From positions 52,897,624 to 52,961,623 of the forward strand of contig CM049308.1 in NCBI GenBank assembly GCA_026874595.1: a DNA stretch of 64,000 nt, given 5' to 3'. The notes under the pieces are model-generated. The model saw only the letters and a program-made list of their open reading frames with translations, was not told the DNA's origin and made no database searches. Position numbers and translations under genes: made by a program. Source of the stretch: Sipunculus nudus (Eukaryota; Annelida; Sipuncula; Golfingiida; Sipunculidae). This document shows, one piece after another, positions 1 to 12,997 of the stretch (position 1 is its first letter; each line of letters starts with the position of its first letter).

Positions 1-152
1 TTATCCCATTTGACCTCAAACCATATCATATGACTGAGACTACATCGTATATAATGTCCGATATTTACAAGTCTGTGTTTAAACAAATGAAAGGAAATTG
101 TCTTCCTGTTGAACATGACTATATTAGTATTCATTGCTTTATTAATAAACGT

Positions 153-158
153 GCTTAC
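153..158 (-). other. splice donor at end of gene 1 large exon
   Basis: On the minus strand GTAAGC follows the codons for K-C-P-N. ZNFX1 proteins continue here as NGHIY plus a CGGA/CPEC half-finger. The 158 bases left in the window hold no such exon, so the final exon lies beyond coordinate 1. The alternative, that the protein ends at HVY* at 142, would leave only half of the RZ finger. Confidence 0.75.
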
Positions 159-3100
159 CATTTGGACACTTGTACCAGTGGCCTTGGCCCATGCTCATGG
201 CCTCGACGATCATGCGCCTTTCATCTTCACTTATACCAAGGCCAGTATCCGGTAAATCTTTGCGAAGTGTCTCAATCTGTGTCTTATACCTGTTCTTGTT
301 CACTTCATCGAGTGCTTTTCCACAGCTTAGTTGGCGTATAGCTTGTGCTGTTGTCAAAACATATGCCGTTCTCTCAGGGTATCTTCGTTTGACCAAATGT
401 TGTATGTCTATAAAGTTGAACAGGTATGCAAGACGTGTGATTTCTAAGTCGGCCTCCTTCACTTCCTGCTCACTGTATAGGCGTCTGTACTTGTTATTCC
501 ACTGCTGCAGACTATCGATTTCATCTAAAACGTTATTCAGCTTTACGTCCGGAGTTTTTAGTAAATATTCCTTGATCTTCTTTTGCCATTTCAAAAGACG
601 CTCTAGAAAGTCAATTTGATGTTCTGCTTTCCGTATGCCATCTTGGTCAATAGAATCATTCTCTAATTCTTCTTCCATTCTGTCAAGAGTAACTTCATCT
701 TCTCCTTGCCGGCGAAGTCGCCGTATATCGCCCAAGAGTTCATTTCGTTTCGCATCAATGTCCATCTGAGCACCAAATATCTTTTCTTTGACCCTTGCAA
801 TGTCATTCAACATGGAGTTAATTTCAGTGCGATACCGCGCACTTTTCCGAATCGGGGATTTGCATAACGGGCATACCTTTGGCTGAATAGTTGTTGGAGC
901 ATCATTTTCTGTATCTTGATCTACCCACTGATCAAGGGCTCTCCTCTCTATCACGTGACCGCAGTCTGCCAGTTGTATAAACTGGGCGTTTGGATCGTCT
1001 TCATTTCCAAACAGGATAGTTGTCACCACATCGTGGTTGCAGATTCTACACAGTCTAGGGCATTGCTCTCCACAAATTCCAATGCACTGGTGCCCACATC
1101 GAAGCCTCTTTCTACAATACTGGTTACAACGGAAATTATCACAAGGGTCACCGCACAGTTTTGTGCACCTATAGTGTCTGCATCCTGAACCACATGGTTC
1201 TTTACATGATACACAGGGTACACCACATTTCTGGGGACATCTACTGTGAGGGCATCGATTTACACATTTTTCCTGGCACGGTGGACATTTCTTTGTGCAA
1301 AGCTCTTTACAAACATGACCACACACCAGCGTTCTTCCACACGGTTGTGCACATGCCTTATGGAGTCTTCCATTCCTGCACCCTCCACATGTCCCTCTAC
1401 ATTGATGCCCACAGTCAAGTAGCGCCCCGCATGGATGAGGACACGGAGTACCCCTTGTCTCTCTTGAGCAAGGAACTTTCCATCGGTGTTTGCAACTTTC
1501 CCATTCTTTCTCAATGATCGTTGGACATTGTATATTACATGGATGTCCACATCGTTCCTGACACTGATGACCACAGGGTAGTACGCTTTCACAGTCCTCC
1601 ATGCAAGTTATTCTGCTTGCTTTTTGACCGCACTCAACTTTATTAACATGTCCACATTTCGGAGCAACCTTTTCCACCAGTACAGTGCAGGTTCCACATT
1701 TCTCATGGCATCTTTTTTGGCAAAAGTGACCTTCTACATCACAAACAACTTTCCTACATGGTTTGTTACATCGATATTCTGTGTGCTTTGGGTCTAAAAT
1801 ATGACATGGAAGGTCACATGCGTGACCACACTTGAGTCTAAATTCACATGGCCGCATACATCCTCCTTCGGGTGCTCTTTGAAAATCTTCTGCGCAAGCG
1901 GCATTTATTCGTGCCTCTTCCGGGTGGTTTTGGCAGTACAGAGGCAACGCTCGCCCGATATTGTTTGATTCTCCCAATATATTCATCATTTGACTCCACA
2001 AGTTACTATCTTTTGACAGCATGCTAATGTTTCCGATTACGTAAAACCCCATTTTTGCCCTCGAAAGAGCAACACATACCCGATTCGGGCTCTTCAGGAA
2101 GCCTATTTGTCCCTCTTTATTACTCCTCACTAGGGACAATAAGATTATATCATTTTCCTCACCCTGAAAATTATCAACAATGCAAACGCGTACTCCTTCA
2201 AACTGATTCTTTGGCATACACCGTTTCAGCGCAAATAGTTGACCACTGTAAGTTGCCAAGACTGTGATCTGTTCGGGCTTGTAACCCTGTAGCAAAAGAT
2301 AACGGCATAGTGCTGCCAAATATAAAGCTTCGTGGCGGTTTGATTTACTCTTGCTGTCCTCGATCTGTCTCTCATACCTGTCATGGTTGATAAAGAAAAT
2401 GTTCTTGGATACACCCTTCACATTTGGATACTCAAGAACTGAGGGATGATTTCTCAGGTTCTTGTATATTGGCCGCATTAAAGAAGCTATTTCAGGGCTC
2501 ATTCGATGCTGAAGTTCCAGAGTTATACATTCCATGCCATTTCGTATCATTCTCTCAAAGAGGGAAAGGTCAAGATTGTACTTTACAGCTAATTTATAGA
2601 CTGTTGGATTTGGTTTTAGCTGTTGGTGGTCTCCTATGAGAATTAGATGTTCACATCCCCTGCTGAGCGTTGTGACAATGTGAGCCTCAAGCACTTCGGC
2701 TGCCTCTTCAACAATTACAATTTTTGGACGGATTTGCTGCAGAACATGCCAGTAGCGAGCGGCCCCTGTGGTTGTAATGCCAATGATTGTTGCATTTTGC
2801 ATTATGGAAAGGTCTTGCTGGTTTTTGGCCTCGACATAGCGGGCATGTTGAGCTTTGAATTCACGTTCTTTATCTCTGATGATTCCCTTAATTTTGTCTT
2901 TGTATTTACTTAGCCAGGTGCGATACAATCTCCACCTTTCATTCAAAGGCAAGTCCCAAATATCGTGAACTCCGGTAACTTCTTCATCAGTCATTATTGT
3001 GTGCTTTCTAAGTTCTTTCCTTTTCCTTTCTTTCCTCCTCTTCTTTTCCTGCGCAGTGATTTCCCAGAGGCCATCATCATAACCAGTAAACTCGCCAATA

Positions 3101-5601
3101 TCAGGTTCTCTTCCCTGAGCCCTGATCTGCCTATCCTTGGCGGCTGGTGTATTTCTGTCTCTTGCGGCGTGTTGATCTGCTTCGTCGTCTTCTTCCATTT
3201 TCCTCTCTTCCTCCAATAGCTCCGCATCTTCTGCCACATCGATTGCCTCTTGTTCATCCCACTCCTCCGCGTTCTCTCCGCCTTGTTCTTGGCGTACATC
3301 TTCATTTGCCTGCTGTTCATCGTCCACTAACATCGAGCCAATGCCAAGCCATTCCATGATGCCCACAGCGTTTTGGGTATTGATGTGAATCATTTGCCCA
3401 AGACCTCCTGTGGGATTTGTAATCTGTTCTACATGTACAGGAAACATGAATTCTTCCAACAGGTATATTGGTAAAATCCACTGTTCTGTTGATTTTATGT
3501 AGGAAACATGGTGGTCTATTTGTGCTTCAATGGGGTCCATTGCACGTCTTGAATCGAGAACGTTTCCTCTGATAGGTCCTGGGATTGTCCGTCTACCGAT
3601 TTCGTTTCTTCTCAGGTTTGCAATACGGTACTTTTCAAGGTTCTCGCTCTTGCTGCGTCCTCCCACCCTAACAATTCCAGAATCATGAAAGGTCTGTATT
3701 CCCTCAAGAAACTGGTCAAGGGCATGGTTTGTATAACAAACAACAAGAACCGGGCTGTGTTCATCCTGCCACTTGGCCTTATTATGAAGTAAGGCCTTGA
3801 TGATTTTGAGACCAACGTAAGTTTTTCCTGTGCCTGGTGGGCCCTGAATGACTGCAAATTCTTGTGTCAGTGCCTGTTTAACGGCCCTCAACTGAGATTC
3901 ATCCAAATTAAGTTTTTCTGCCTCTGGCCAGCTTTCTTCTTGAAAAATATTGACCTCACTTGCATATTTAACATCATCCTTGAACTCTACTGGAGCAGTT
4001 TCTTCTTCATCTGTTGATTCATCTGAACTTGAGTCTAAGTGTATGTATCGAAGCCGTTCCCTGATTGGTCGTAGCCTCTTTCTCAGAATTGAGGCCTTGG
4101 TATCTGCAATAGGTCTTAAGTCATATACAGGCGATCTGTTGTTGAGATAGCGTGGTGGTCCTACGTCCTTCATTACTTGCACAATGTAATCTTGGAATGG
4201 CAAAGTTTCTTCAGTGACCTCTTGCAGCCCCCTCAGGACATGTCTGTATGCTTCAAAATAGGCACTTGTTTCCGCCATGATAAACTGATCAGATGGATCG
4301 ATGTCAGGGCCAGCACCTTCGTCTTCAAACGTTATATATACATTACCCATCTGAAGTTCTTCTGGGTTTCTGTCAGCCACAGTTGCGAACAGCAATGTCC
4401 GGAAATTGTCTTTTGAAAGACATACGAGGGATCCGTAAATCAGTCTTTTCGTTGCTTTCCAACGGACAAACCTTAACTTACTTGTGTCAAAACGGATTTT
4501 ATGAACCAAACCATTTGGTGTGCATACTGGATACAGAACCCTAACACCATCATATAGCCTGATATCTTTGTTGAACGTCGTCACAGGCTCTCCCTGCTCA
4601 AGCCCTGTGACGCAACTTGCAATTCCTTCTCGTAGTGGTGCGATGAAATCCTCTCGAAGCAAGCGGAACTGGACATCAAGGTAGTGGTTGAGGTTTCGGT
4701 AACTGCCCTTTTCTTTGTTTACACGAAGGAATGGTTGTTCTGCAGCATGAATGTCGCGTAGTTGGGGTATCACCTCGAGCTCTCGGAAATCCTCCGGTGG
4801 TGTTTGACTGTCCTCCCTGTCTACTTTTTCACCAGGTCCTGGCTTCATTCTCTTCCTGATGCGTTCAATTTGATCCCTTACCTGATCTATACTCAAATCT
4901 ATTTCATCTGTGATGCATCCAGGTCTGCTTACTCTCAATTCACGGATGGAAAATTCTAAGGTACTGAAGACGACAGTCACACTTGGTTCACTGCTTGGTA
5001 GACGTTCTAACAGCTTGCTCAATATAGCCAGTATGTCTTTCAGCTGGCATGCCATTCTCTCATTGGGTAATGTAGAACTTTGAAGCTGTGTCAGATGAAC
5101 ACTCAATTGAGCTGTTAGGAAATGAGAAAACTGGATAAAGTTCAAAAGAGCAATCAAAGTTGCAGGCATGTTTTCACACTGGACTGCCTTTGCCACTGCA
5201 CGGATAGTCAAAACAATAAAGTCATGACGCATTTCCCTCAAGTTTAACAAATTTTTGAATCCTGATCTTTCCTGTGATAACTCTGACATGATGTGGTAAG
5301 GGTCCTTTTCCACCAAATCAGCTAATCTACGATACCCCATGACTCTGTCAGTTACTGCTTGGTAGTCCCTCCCGCGCCCTCCCGGAGTTCCTCTGCCCCC
5401 TTGATCCTGTCCTCTTCCTCCTCTATGATCTCTGTCGGCTCTGCCTTGACCTCTTCCTCCTCCATCACGTTCTCTGTCAGCTCTGCCTCGACCTCTTCCT
5501 CCTCCATCATGGTCTCTGCCGGCTCTGCCCTGACCTCTTCTTCCAAGGCCTGGCCCATCTCGGCGGCGACCTCGCCTTTCATCATCTCGTCGTGCGAACA
5601 T
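159..5601 (-). CDS. ZNFX1: ZNFX1-like NFX1-type zinc-finger helicase, gene 1 (3' partial)
   Basis: Large single coding exon of about 1814 residues. Order: Arg/Gly-rich N-terminus (1-80); helical ARM-like region; SF1 helicase core with Walker A GPPGTGKT near residue 583; acidic then Lys/Arg-rich linker (about 757-867); Walker B VEEAAEVLEA near 958; GDHQQL; QGEENDIILLSLVRS; NRVCVALSRAK; NFX1-type CGH-rich zinc fingers (from about 1246); RING-like CGH...CPLC (about 1540-1580); coiled coil; and GHWYKCPNG, the start of an RZ-type finger. The open frame extends 35 codons upstream, but a good acceptor (polypyrimidine then tag) lies 5 nt before the ATG at 5601, so that ATG is preferred. The frame runs to a TAA at 142, but CCAAATG|gtaagc at 159/158 is a donor exactly where other ZNFX1 proteins continue with the finger, so the last exon is outside the window. 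Family knowledge: cytoplasmic RNA-binding helicase of small-RNA or antiviral pathways. Frame intact. Confidence 0.93.
5380..5600 (-). repeat. Arg/Gly/Asp-rich coding repeat at N-terminus of gene 1
   Basis: Imperfect tandem repeats of roughly 36-39 nt encode units such as RDHDGGGRGRGRAD and RERDGGGRGQGRAD at residues about 5-75. RGG-type tracts commonly bind RNA or promote condensates. The neighbouring paralogue lacks this tract and starts with a short basic segment (RPKVRTSRRR). Confidence 0.75.
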
Positions 5602-5620
5602 CAGTCCTACAGTGGTAAGA
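5602..5620 (-). other. splice acceptor and 5-nt leader before gene 1 ATG
   Basis: Minus strand reads ctttcttaccactgtag|GACTG|ATG: AG at 5608-5607, exon from 5606, ATG at 5601. At least one 5'-UTR exon therefore lies at higher coordinates; it was not located. Confidence 0.65.
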
Positions 5621-7950
5621 AAGGTCAAGTGTAAAATGTAATACTCGTGTGAGAAAGACTGGTAATAACATTCCATGATATGGCATGCAACTAGCAGTTC
5701 TAACAACCAGTGACTAAAAGTAAAATGCGAGGGATATGCTAGGATGCAGACTGGCCTGCCTGGGGTATCTCTTTACATTGAACTGCAACTTTGTCGCGCT
5801 TGGTAATAGGAACGTGTACTCTGAATGTGTATTTTGATGTGATAATATCTCTCCACGCAGGTGATATCGTTTAATAAACGAATGATAATACTTGATTATA
5901 AACCTTTTTCTCTCGTTAATAGGATAACTACATACATTTATTTGCTTGGGAATTAACTTGAATGTAACTTACTTTACATAATATAATTTGGAAGTAGTTA
6001 GACTTTTAGTGAGCTTTTTTAATTTCTTCTAACAACGTGTTCATTTAAGGTCCAGACGTGCGCTAAGATACGGCAGGTGAATTTACGGTTTGCTTCATGA
6101 ACAAACATTCAAACAAGATAAATCGCATACTTTGCAGGTTTATTTTTCCACGAAAGCTCCGTCTACTATGTTCATTTTGATATTTCATTATTTCCCAAGT
6201 TTTTCATTTGTCAATTTTAATGATCCAATGTACAGAGTATAATGTGCAATATTGTGTTTCTGGGAGGTATTTGTAGAACTTAGTAAACTGCAAATATTTT
6301 TGCGCCCCCTTGCCAATCGCAAACTTTAGCCACTGTTCCGCAGCTTGTTATTAAGGTGGGCCGCGGTAGTAGGTGCATTAGACAAAACTAAAAGTTTATT
6401 AATTGTCCCACTTATTTTTTTATATACGCAGTACAACTCGGCGGTGAGTAAGAATCCTCACATATGCAATACAAGTTGTGGATAGAATATATTTACGTAC
6501 GGGCTGTTGTTACTAACTGGTACCCGTACCTCGCTGTACTGTTAAGTCTGATTCATGGTTCGACATTATTGCGTATACATGTCCGCGTCCGTTACTTCTG
6601 TGACTTTTTGTGATGTCCATTTTACATAATTAACAATAGCATGTGGTTGTCTAAGCATGCCTCCATGCCAGATCTGTGCTCGATAGCATGTGCGTATATG
6701 ACACCTCCCCTGTACACTACAGCTGTTTATAATCCCATATAACCACCGTCCTACCTAGTTCATCCAGTAAGGAGTACAAGGTCCACCACTCAGGTGATTT
6801 AATATGGTTGTGTTACAGCATGTTACATTGAATCAAAAATGGACCATATATTCTTTGTACAATTTAGCATTTCCCAAATTAGGGTATCAAACTTCACGTT
6901 TAAACAGAAGTTCACACTAGGATGAAATGAATACGTGGTTTATAGGCAAATTATCTATATTTCCTGCAATAAATAAGTGATCGGGTAAATTTACAAATGT
7001 GTCGATTGCTATGAGTAATAGCCACCTACCTGTAAATTTTTAGATGACCAGCCAGAAAAATAAATAGAAATATTTGTTGTTCTGACAAATGATACAAATC
7101 TAGGCCCACCATGCAGAAATAGCCATCAAGCCCAGCTGTGTAGGTGTCACTAGCCTGCCATAGAGGGGCTCGTCGGTCGTTATGTGCTTTGTGTGTGACA
7201 CCAACTACTACCTTGCAGTAGCTAAGTACAGTTTGTCGAATCTCCGCAGTACCAGATCAGACATGGACATTCCCGGAAGACACTGACAACACTGACGAAA
7301 ACGATACGACAGGAAATTTGGAAAAAGACGGCAGCGACATCTGTAGGAGGTTTGCAATATCAGTAGGGACCATACAAATATCTACAAATTGTGTATATAT
7401 AACGTGAAGACACCTTCCTCTAATAATAAATATATACTACGTTCAGTACGGCTAGAGCATCATTATGTTAATTTTCAAAATAAAATAAAAATTTTAATAA
7501 CAAAATATGATTAAGGGATGTAGAAAATCTAATTTTTGGCAGATAATGCAGACTCAGCTTGTCCTTTTGCTCAGAGAAGGCTTAATTATAAAAAGGATAA
7601 AGGATTGTCCGAGATGTCTCATTTCATATTGTTATTTTCATTCTAAATTAACATAATGTGCCTAATACGCCATTAGAGTATCAAATTACTGTGCGCCTTA
7701 TTAAATAACTTGAATAATTATTGAGTTAGGAATATACTTCCGGTTTAAAGCAAACTTCCTTGATACTCTTGGCCTCTGCTATTACACCTACCTGTCTCAA
7801 ATTAGTTTTGTGGAATAATGTTATGGAAATTCATATTTTTTTAGGATTTCATAGAATTTAAAAAAATGAAAGTGACTACCTTATATGGTATATGGTATTT
7901 AATAATTATAGATAAATCTCAAGTTTGTTTTACTTTACCATTAGAGTCGT

Positions 7951-7953
<3 letters not shown>

Positions 7954-8004
<51 letters not shown>
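7954..8004. repeat. (TA)n microsatellite
   Basis: Uninterrupted TA dinucleotide run of about 50 bp in intergenic DNA. Confidence 0.95.
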
Positions 8005-8007
<3 letters not shown>

Positions 8008-9766
8008 CAGAGAGGGAGAGATCATTTGTGCCCCTTCATGAGCAGTCACTGTTTTTAGCTAGTTATGTTTTTATCAGTTTACTTTACATCGTTATATACC
8101 AACAGCTGTTGTCAGGGGCGAACTGGCTCATCGGATACCGGCTAAATTCCCGCTGGGCCGACGGTTTATGACCAATATCTTGATGTCAGGGGACCCCTGA
8201 ATAAATTATAAATATTGATGCGGTGGGCCAGTTTAATTAAAATTTGGCCGCTTTCTCTCTTATTTCCAGCGCTTGTTTCCCACCCGAGTCTGCAAATCTC
8301 TGCCGTTTTTGCATGAGACTAAGGAATTAATATTATCTCCTCGATGTCAGCATTGACACTCACTGTCATAATTTGTTTTCTCATTTGTTTTAATTTTAAT
8401 TTGAATTATTCATTTTGAAGAAAATATAGATTTTTTTTAACCTCTGCTCTCCCGTGATGAATGGAACTGTATTTCTTCTGCTAGAGGTCGAGAATATATA
8501 TTTTCCTCATTCAATCTTACATTGGGAAGACGAAAATGGAGACTTAGTTTAACTATATTCCCATATGTAGAAAACAGAATTTTAATGAAAAATCGAAATA
8601 TCCGTAAGCCAACAGTTGGACAACAGACCAATATTCCATTGTGCCTAGAGCCCGGACGAAGCCGATATTTATAATTCTACAATATTTAATTAATGCTATT
8701 AAAAATAGGAATATCTCTGAATCTTATATTTGTAATTAACTGGTTTGTAGAACTTATCGGTTTTAACGTATCATAATTCCCATTTCAGTATTATATCATA
8801 AATATATAACATTGTCAATCAAACTCTCCCTCTTGATACGGTCCCTCTGTTGTCGCGCGGCTGACCTTGGGAGATTCCCTTATGATATCACAAGTTACAA
8901 TCAGGGAACTGATCAATAAGCCAAACCTTTATACTGCAGAGTGATGTGAACAAAATTTCCCAGATAAGCAGCTTTGAATGCGTCACAACCTAGCAAGGAA
9001 ATGTGGGGAAATGGGACTCATGCGAAAAGAATGTTTGTTAACTGTGTACATTGATATTTTGTCAGGCATGTGCGCGCAGAACGTGGCATTGACAGGTAAA
9101 ACACAAGGTCCTCGCAGCCTGTGGACAGCGTGTATATATATAGACCTAACCTACGTGTCATAACACGCAAATGCGTCTTCGTTTATATGGTTTCAATCTT
9201 TATTGCGGCCCGTGGCATATGCTGTAGGTATATACATATATATGTGGGGGAAGGGGGGCTGTTAATGCGGACACTCTCAGGTGATCACATATTTACCTAG
9301 TAGAAACCTCTCTGCTTTAAAGATTAACACATGTATGACCTGGCTCCTTTAAATTTTGCAGGGATTATAATGGCACTTATAAATAGCATACTAAAGAATA
9401 GGCTTACGTGGAGATCACGTAGAACTGAATTAAACGGCATTGTCAATATAATATGCAAAACGGATATGTTCACAATAAGCAAACATATGTATATCTTATA
9501 TTGTAGATTGGAAGTTGATTCTGACTCTGTCATATCAAAATGAATAAAAAATGTTTATGTTTTTACCTATATCTTGTGAGATTTTTAACATCTTAATAAA
9601 TGATCGGGAAATGCTTCTAATGAAATCAGTTTAGGAATGCCCTGATCTGTCTTTCGTAAATTGAGAAGCACTTGCAAGTTTCTAAATCTATATATTGACC
9701 TAACTATAAAAATGTAGTTTCTATGTGCATGTCTGTCTGTCTGTTTGTATTTCGGTATCAACTAGT

Positions 9767-9840
9767 TACAGTAAAACCTCCCAATGACGGACACGAGCGG
9801 ACCAGAATTTTTGTATGCAGGCAGGTGTCCGCATGCTAAG
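9767..9840 (+). mobile_element. fragment with ACAGTAAAACCTC terminus
   Basis: TACAGTAAAACCTCCCAATG followed by GGAC-rich sequence. The same terminus recurs at 46,265 (TACAGTAAAACCTCTCCTTA). This resembles a Tc1/mariner or pogo-type terminal repeat with a TA target site. No transposase and no opposite end were seen, so it is probably a solo or truncated end. Confidence 0.4.
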
Positions 9841-10261
9841 ACGAAAATCTTATTGACGTCCAGGGGCGAATATTACCATAATACAAAAAGGCATTTACCG
9901 ATACATATCAAATGGCTGACCATGGTTAGGTGCATATCATACATATGTTTATCTGTGTGTGGCCAGGGGCGTCAATACAAGGGGGAAGGGGGGGGGGGGC
10001 GTATATATCCCTCACGTTTAAGCAAGTGGGGGATGGTCAATGTAATTATCTCCCTGCTATTCAGAGAATAGTATATATATTGAAAATGATATATGTTCAT
10101 CATTTGAATTATATACTTTGGTTCTATTTCTGAGTTTAATATGAAATAATCTTTTTCTAAACCTAGCTTAGAATTAACCTATACTGGAAACATTATACCT
10201 TTTTGAAAACGTTATACTAAATTGTAAAACATTTCAAATGTGTCACTCAGAAAATAAATAA

Positions 10262-10265
<4 letters not shown>

Positions 10266-10322
<57 letters not shown>
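10266..10322. repeat. (TA)n microsatellite
   Basis: TA run of about 55 bp preceded by AAATAAATAAAT. Confidence 0.95.
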
Positions 10323-10323
<1 letters not shown>

Positions 10324-11039
10324 GTTTATAAAGAAGTCAATCTTTGATTATCCTCCCTCGCCTGCAAGTCATACCCCTGCCCCTGCAAATAAATTAACGC
10401 CAATGGTTGAGTCATTAACACTTTATTATTGATTGCTGGCAGCAGCTGACGCAGTGAATCTCACTGGCCGTATGACTCGAATGTTGGGGTTGAATCTGAC
10501 AGTCAGATAAAAAGAGTCACTGATAAATACTCTATTTCAGTATTGACAACCGAGTAACTGTACATAAAAAAGGCTGTGTTAACATCATGAACATCCTGCT
10601 GTCAAGTTAACTTTAAATTCAGTTATTTCAAATGCAGTAGGTTCCAACTTTTGCAGTATAGTGCTCGATACAGCCAAGGTAGATAATTAATAGTATATAA
10701 AGCACTCAGATTTACTTTTCTTTGTGTTATATATCAGCATATGTCCATACAATACGCGTTGAGGTTTGTACATAATTCTCTTCGTTAAAAATGGTTTAAT
10801 TGAAAACAAGCTTTATCTATTTTAGTAATCCGTCTTGCCTATTCTACTTGCATGTTATTCCTAAACAAACAGTTCTAGCACATGCACAGTCATAAATACC
10901 ACTGCCAGACACAAGACAAACACACAATCCGGGTAATGAAAAGTTTAATTTTCAAAATGCACATGTATATCCATGCATAGTCAGTCAGTTTAAATTGGCT
11001 TGAAAATTTTTATCAAATATTAATATGCATTACTTAAAC

Positions 11040-11055
11040 ACACACACATATATAC

Positions 11056-11107
<52 letters not shown>

Positions 11108-11136
11108 ATATTTATACATATGTGTGTGTGTGTGTG
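11040..11136. repeat. compound (CA)n-(TA)n-(GT)n microsatellite
   Basis: ACACACACA grades into a long TA run and then TGTGTGTGTG, forming an imperfect self-complementary block of about 95 bp. Confidence 0.85.
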
Positions 11137-12476
11137 ACCAAGGAACCGGGCAGAAAGTGTAACCACCTAAGACTTGGTAAGTCCTTACATATTATTTCTG
11201 TAGAAATGTAAATTTAAGAATATATAATTTTGGAGGAAGTGATACAAAATATCTAGGTGGCTGTAAATTTGGTTTGGCTAGCCGAACAATTTCCGAAAAA
11301 TGTATACATAAAAATGTATTCATATAGCTTGATTTGTGAAAAATATACATGTATCTTGACAATAAATATATACTCTATTAATGAAAATACCAGTTATGTC
11401 ACTACAGGTGCAGCGGTTCGAATCACAGACACAAAATGATATCGTTAACATTAACACTCAAAGATCTAAAGTTCGTCCAAAAAAAATACTACTACCATCA
11501 ATGGAACTTAATGCATTAAATGTGTACCTCATATAAGTATGTTTATAACAAAAATGAATCAATCGAGAACCAAAATAGTCAATAAAAATAGTTATAACAC
11601 AAAGAACTACGCATAGATAAAGATTAAATGTTCCGAAAGTGGCCCCTGGACCCCCGGCCGTTACCAACTCCGCTTGCTTGGCCAATGCCCATAAATTTAG
11701 CCTGCACTCAAATTTGTTTAGCTATAACCCTGGTTCCTATATATAGTTCCTATAGGCTAGTGTTCCTATATATGATATTTTTGGTTTAGCTATACATCTT
11801 TTTGTAATCACAGCATATAAGACCACTAACATGAATTGTTGAACTTTCTGTATGCGTTTGAGTCACAGACACACAAGATTACAGACAAAAAATTATATGG
11901 TTTTCAAAAACAAATATATGTGTGTGTGTGTGTGTGTGTGTGTTATTACTACTAAAGCTCGGCTAGGGCTCATATGTATGATATTTGTAGTTTAGCTATA
12001 CATCTTTTTTGTAATTATTATATTTTTCTATTTATATTTTGTAAATATAATAACACAAATATGAAATGCTGAACATTTTTAGTCACAAAACTGGAGATAT
12101 TCCAAACATGTAAACCTGTGAAGGGTTATATTCATATAAAATACGGTGCAGTAGGAAATATGTGTGTATTTATGTATGTGTATTAATATATTTATGGTTG
12201 TATTTATTCAAAACCATACACAACCTAAAAAGTACCCAAAATGAACCTTTATACAGGAAAATAGATCATACAGTAGAGCATTTCTGAAAGACAACTTGTC
12301 TAATAAAACCACCTGTATACATAAAGACGAACCTTATCTAAACCATGAAAACTCACATACGTTATAACTGACCTAATTTATAAGACCATCTGTGAATTAA
12401 GACCGCTTTTCGTAAGTCTTGAGGTTGGTCTGCACATATCCCATTGTATATGCAATTATAGCAATAACAACAAAAA

Positions 12477-12478
<2 letters not shown>

Positions 12479-12519
<41 letters not shown>
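12479..12519. repeat. (TA)n microsatellite
   Basis: TA run of about 40 bp, one of three arrays within 500 bp. Confidence 0.95.
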
Positions 12520-12522
<3 letters not shown>

Positions 12523-12584
12523 GGTAGAGTTACCTTCCGTTGTAAAGTGCTCTATGGCCTACAGACTAGGCCAGAGCGATATAA

Positions 12585-12734
<150 letters not shown>

Positions 12735-12938
12735 TAGTTACAAAGTGCTCAATGCAGCTAAGCATGCAGAACATGTTTACCAAGTATTGAATACGTAAGC
12801 AGCCTGGTACAGCTCTGAGTTTCACGCCTAAGGTTAATGCTTGTGATGTTTACACTCCGGTGATCGTCAGGTAACGCCGGAGTGTAATCAGCAACTTAAC
12901 CTCAAGAGTTGTAGAACGCTTTAACGTGTTTAATACTC

Positions 12939-12941
<3 letters not shown>

Positions 12942-12993
<52 letters not shown>
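12942..12993. repeat. (TA)n microsatellite
   Basis: TA run of about 50 bp. Confidence 0.95.

Positions 12994-12997
<4 letters not shown>

Noticed and set aside
5602-5706. 35-codon upstream extension of gene 1 (starting MLELLVACH)
   Set aside because: The stretch contains a polypyrimidine tract and AG acceptor just before the next ATG, its composition differs from the rest of the protein, and the paralogue has its acceptor at the same offset.
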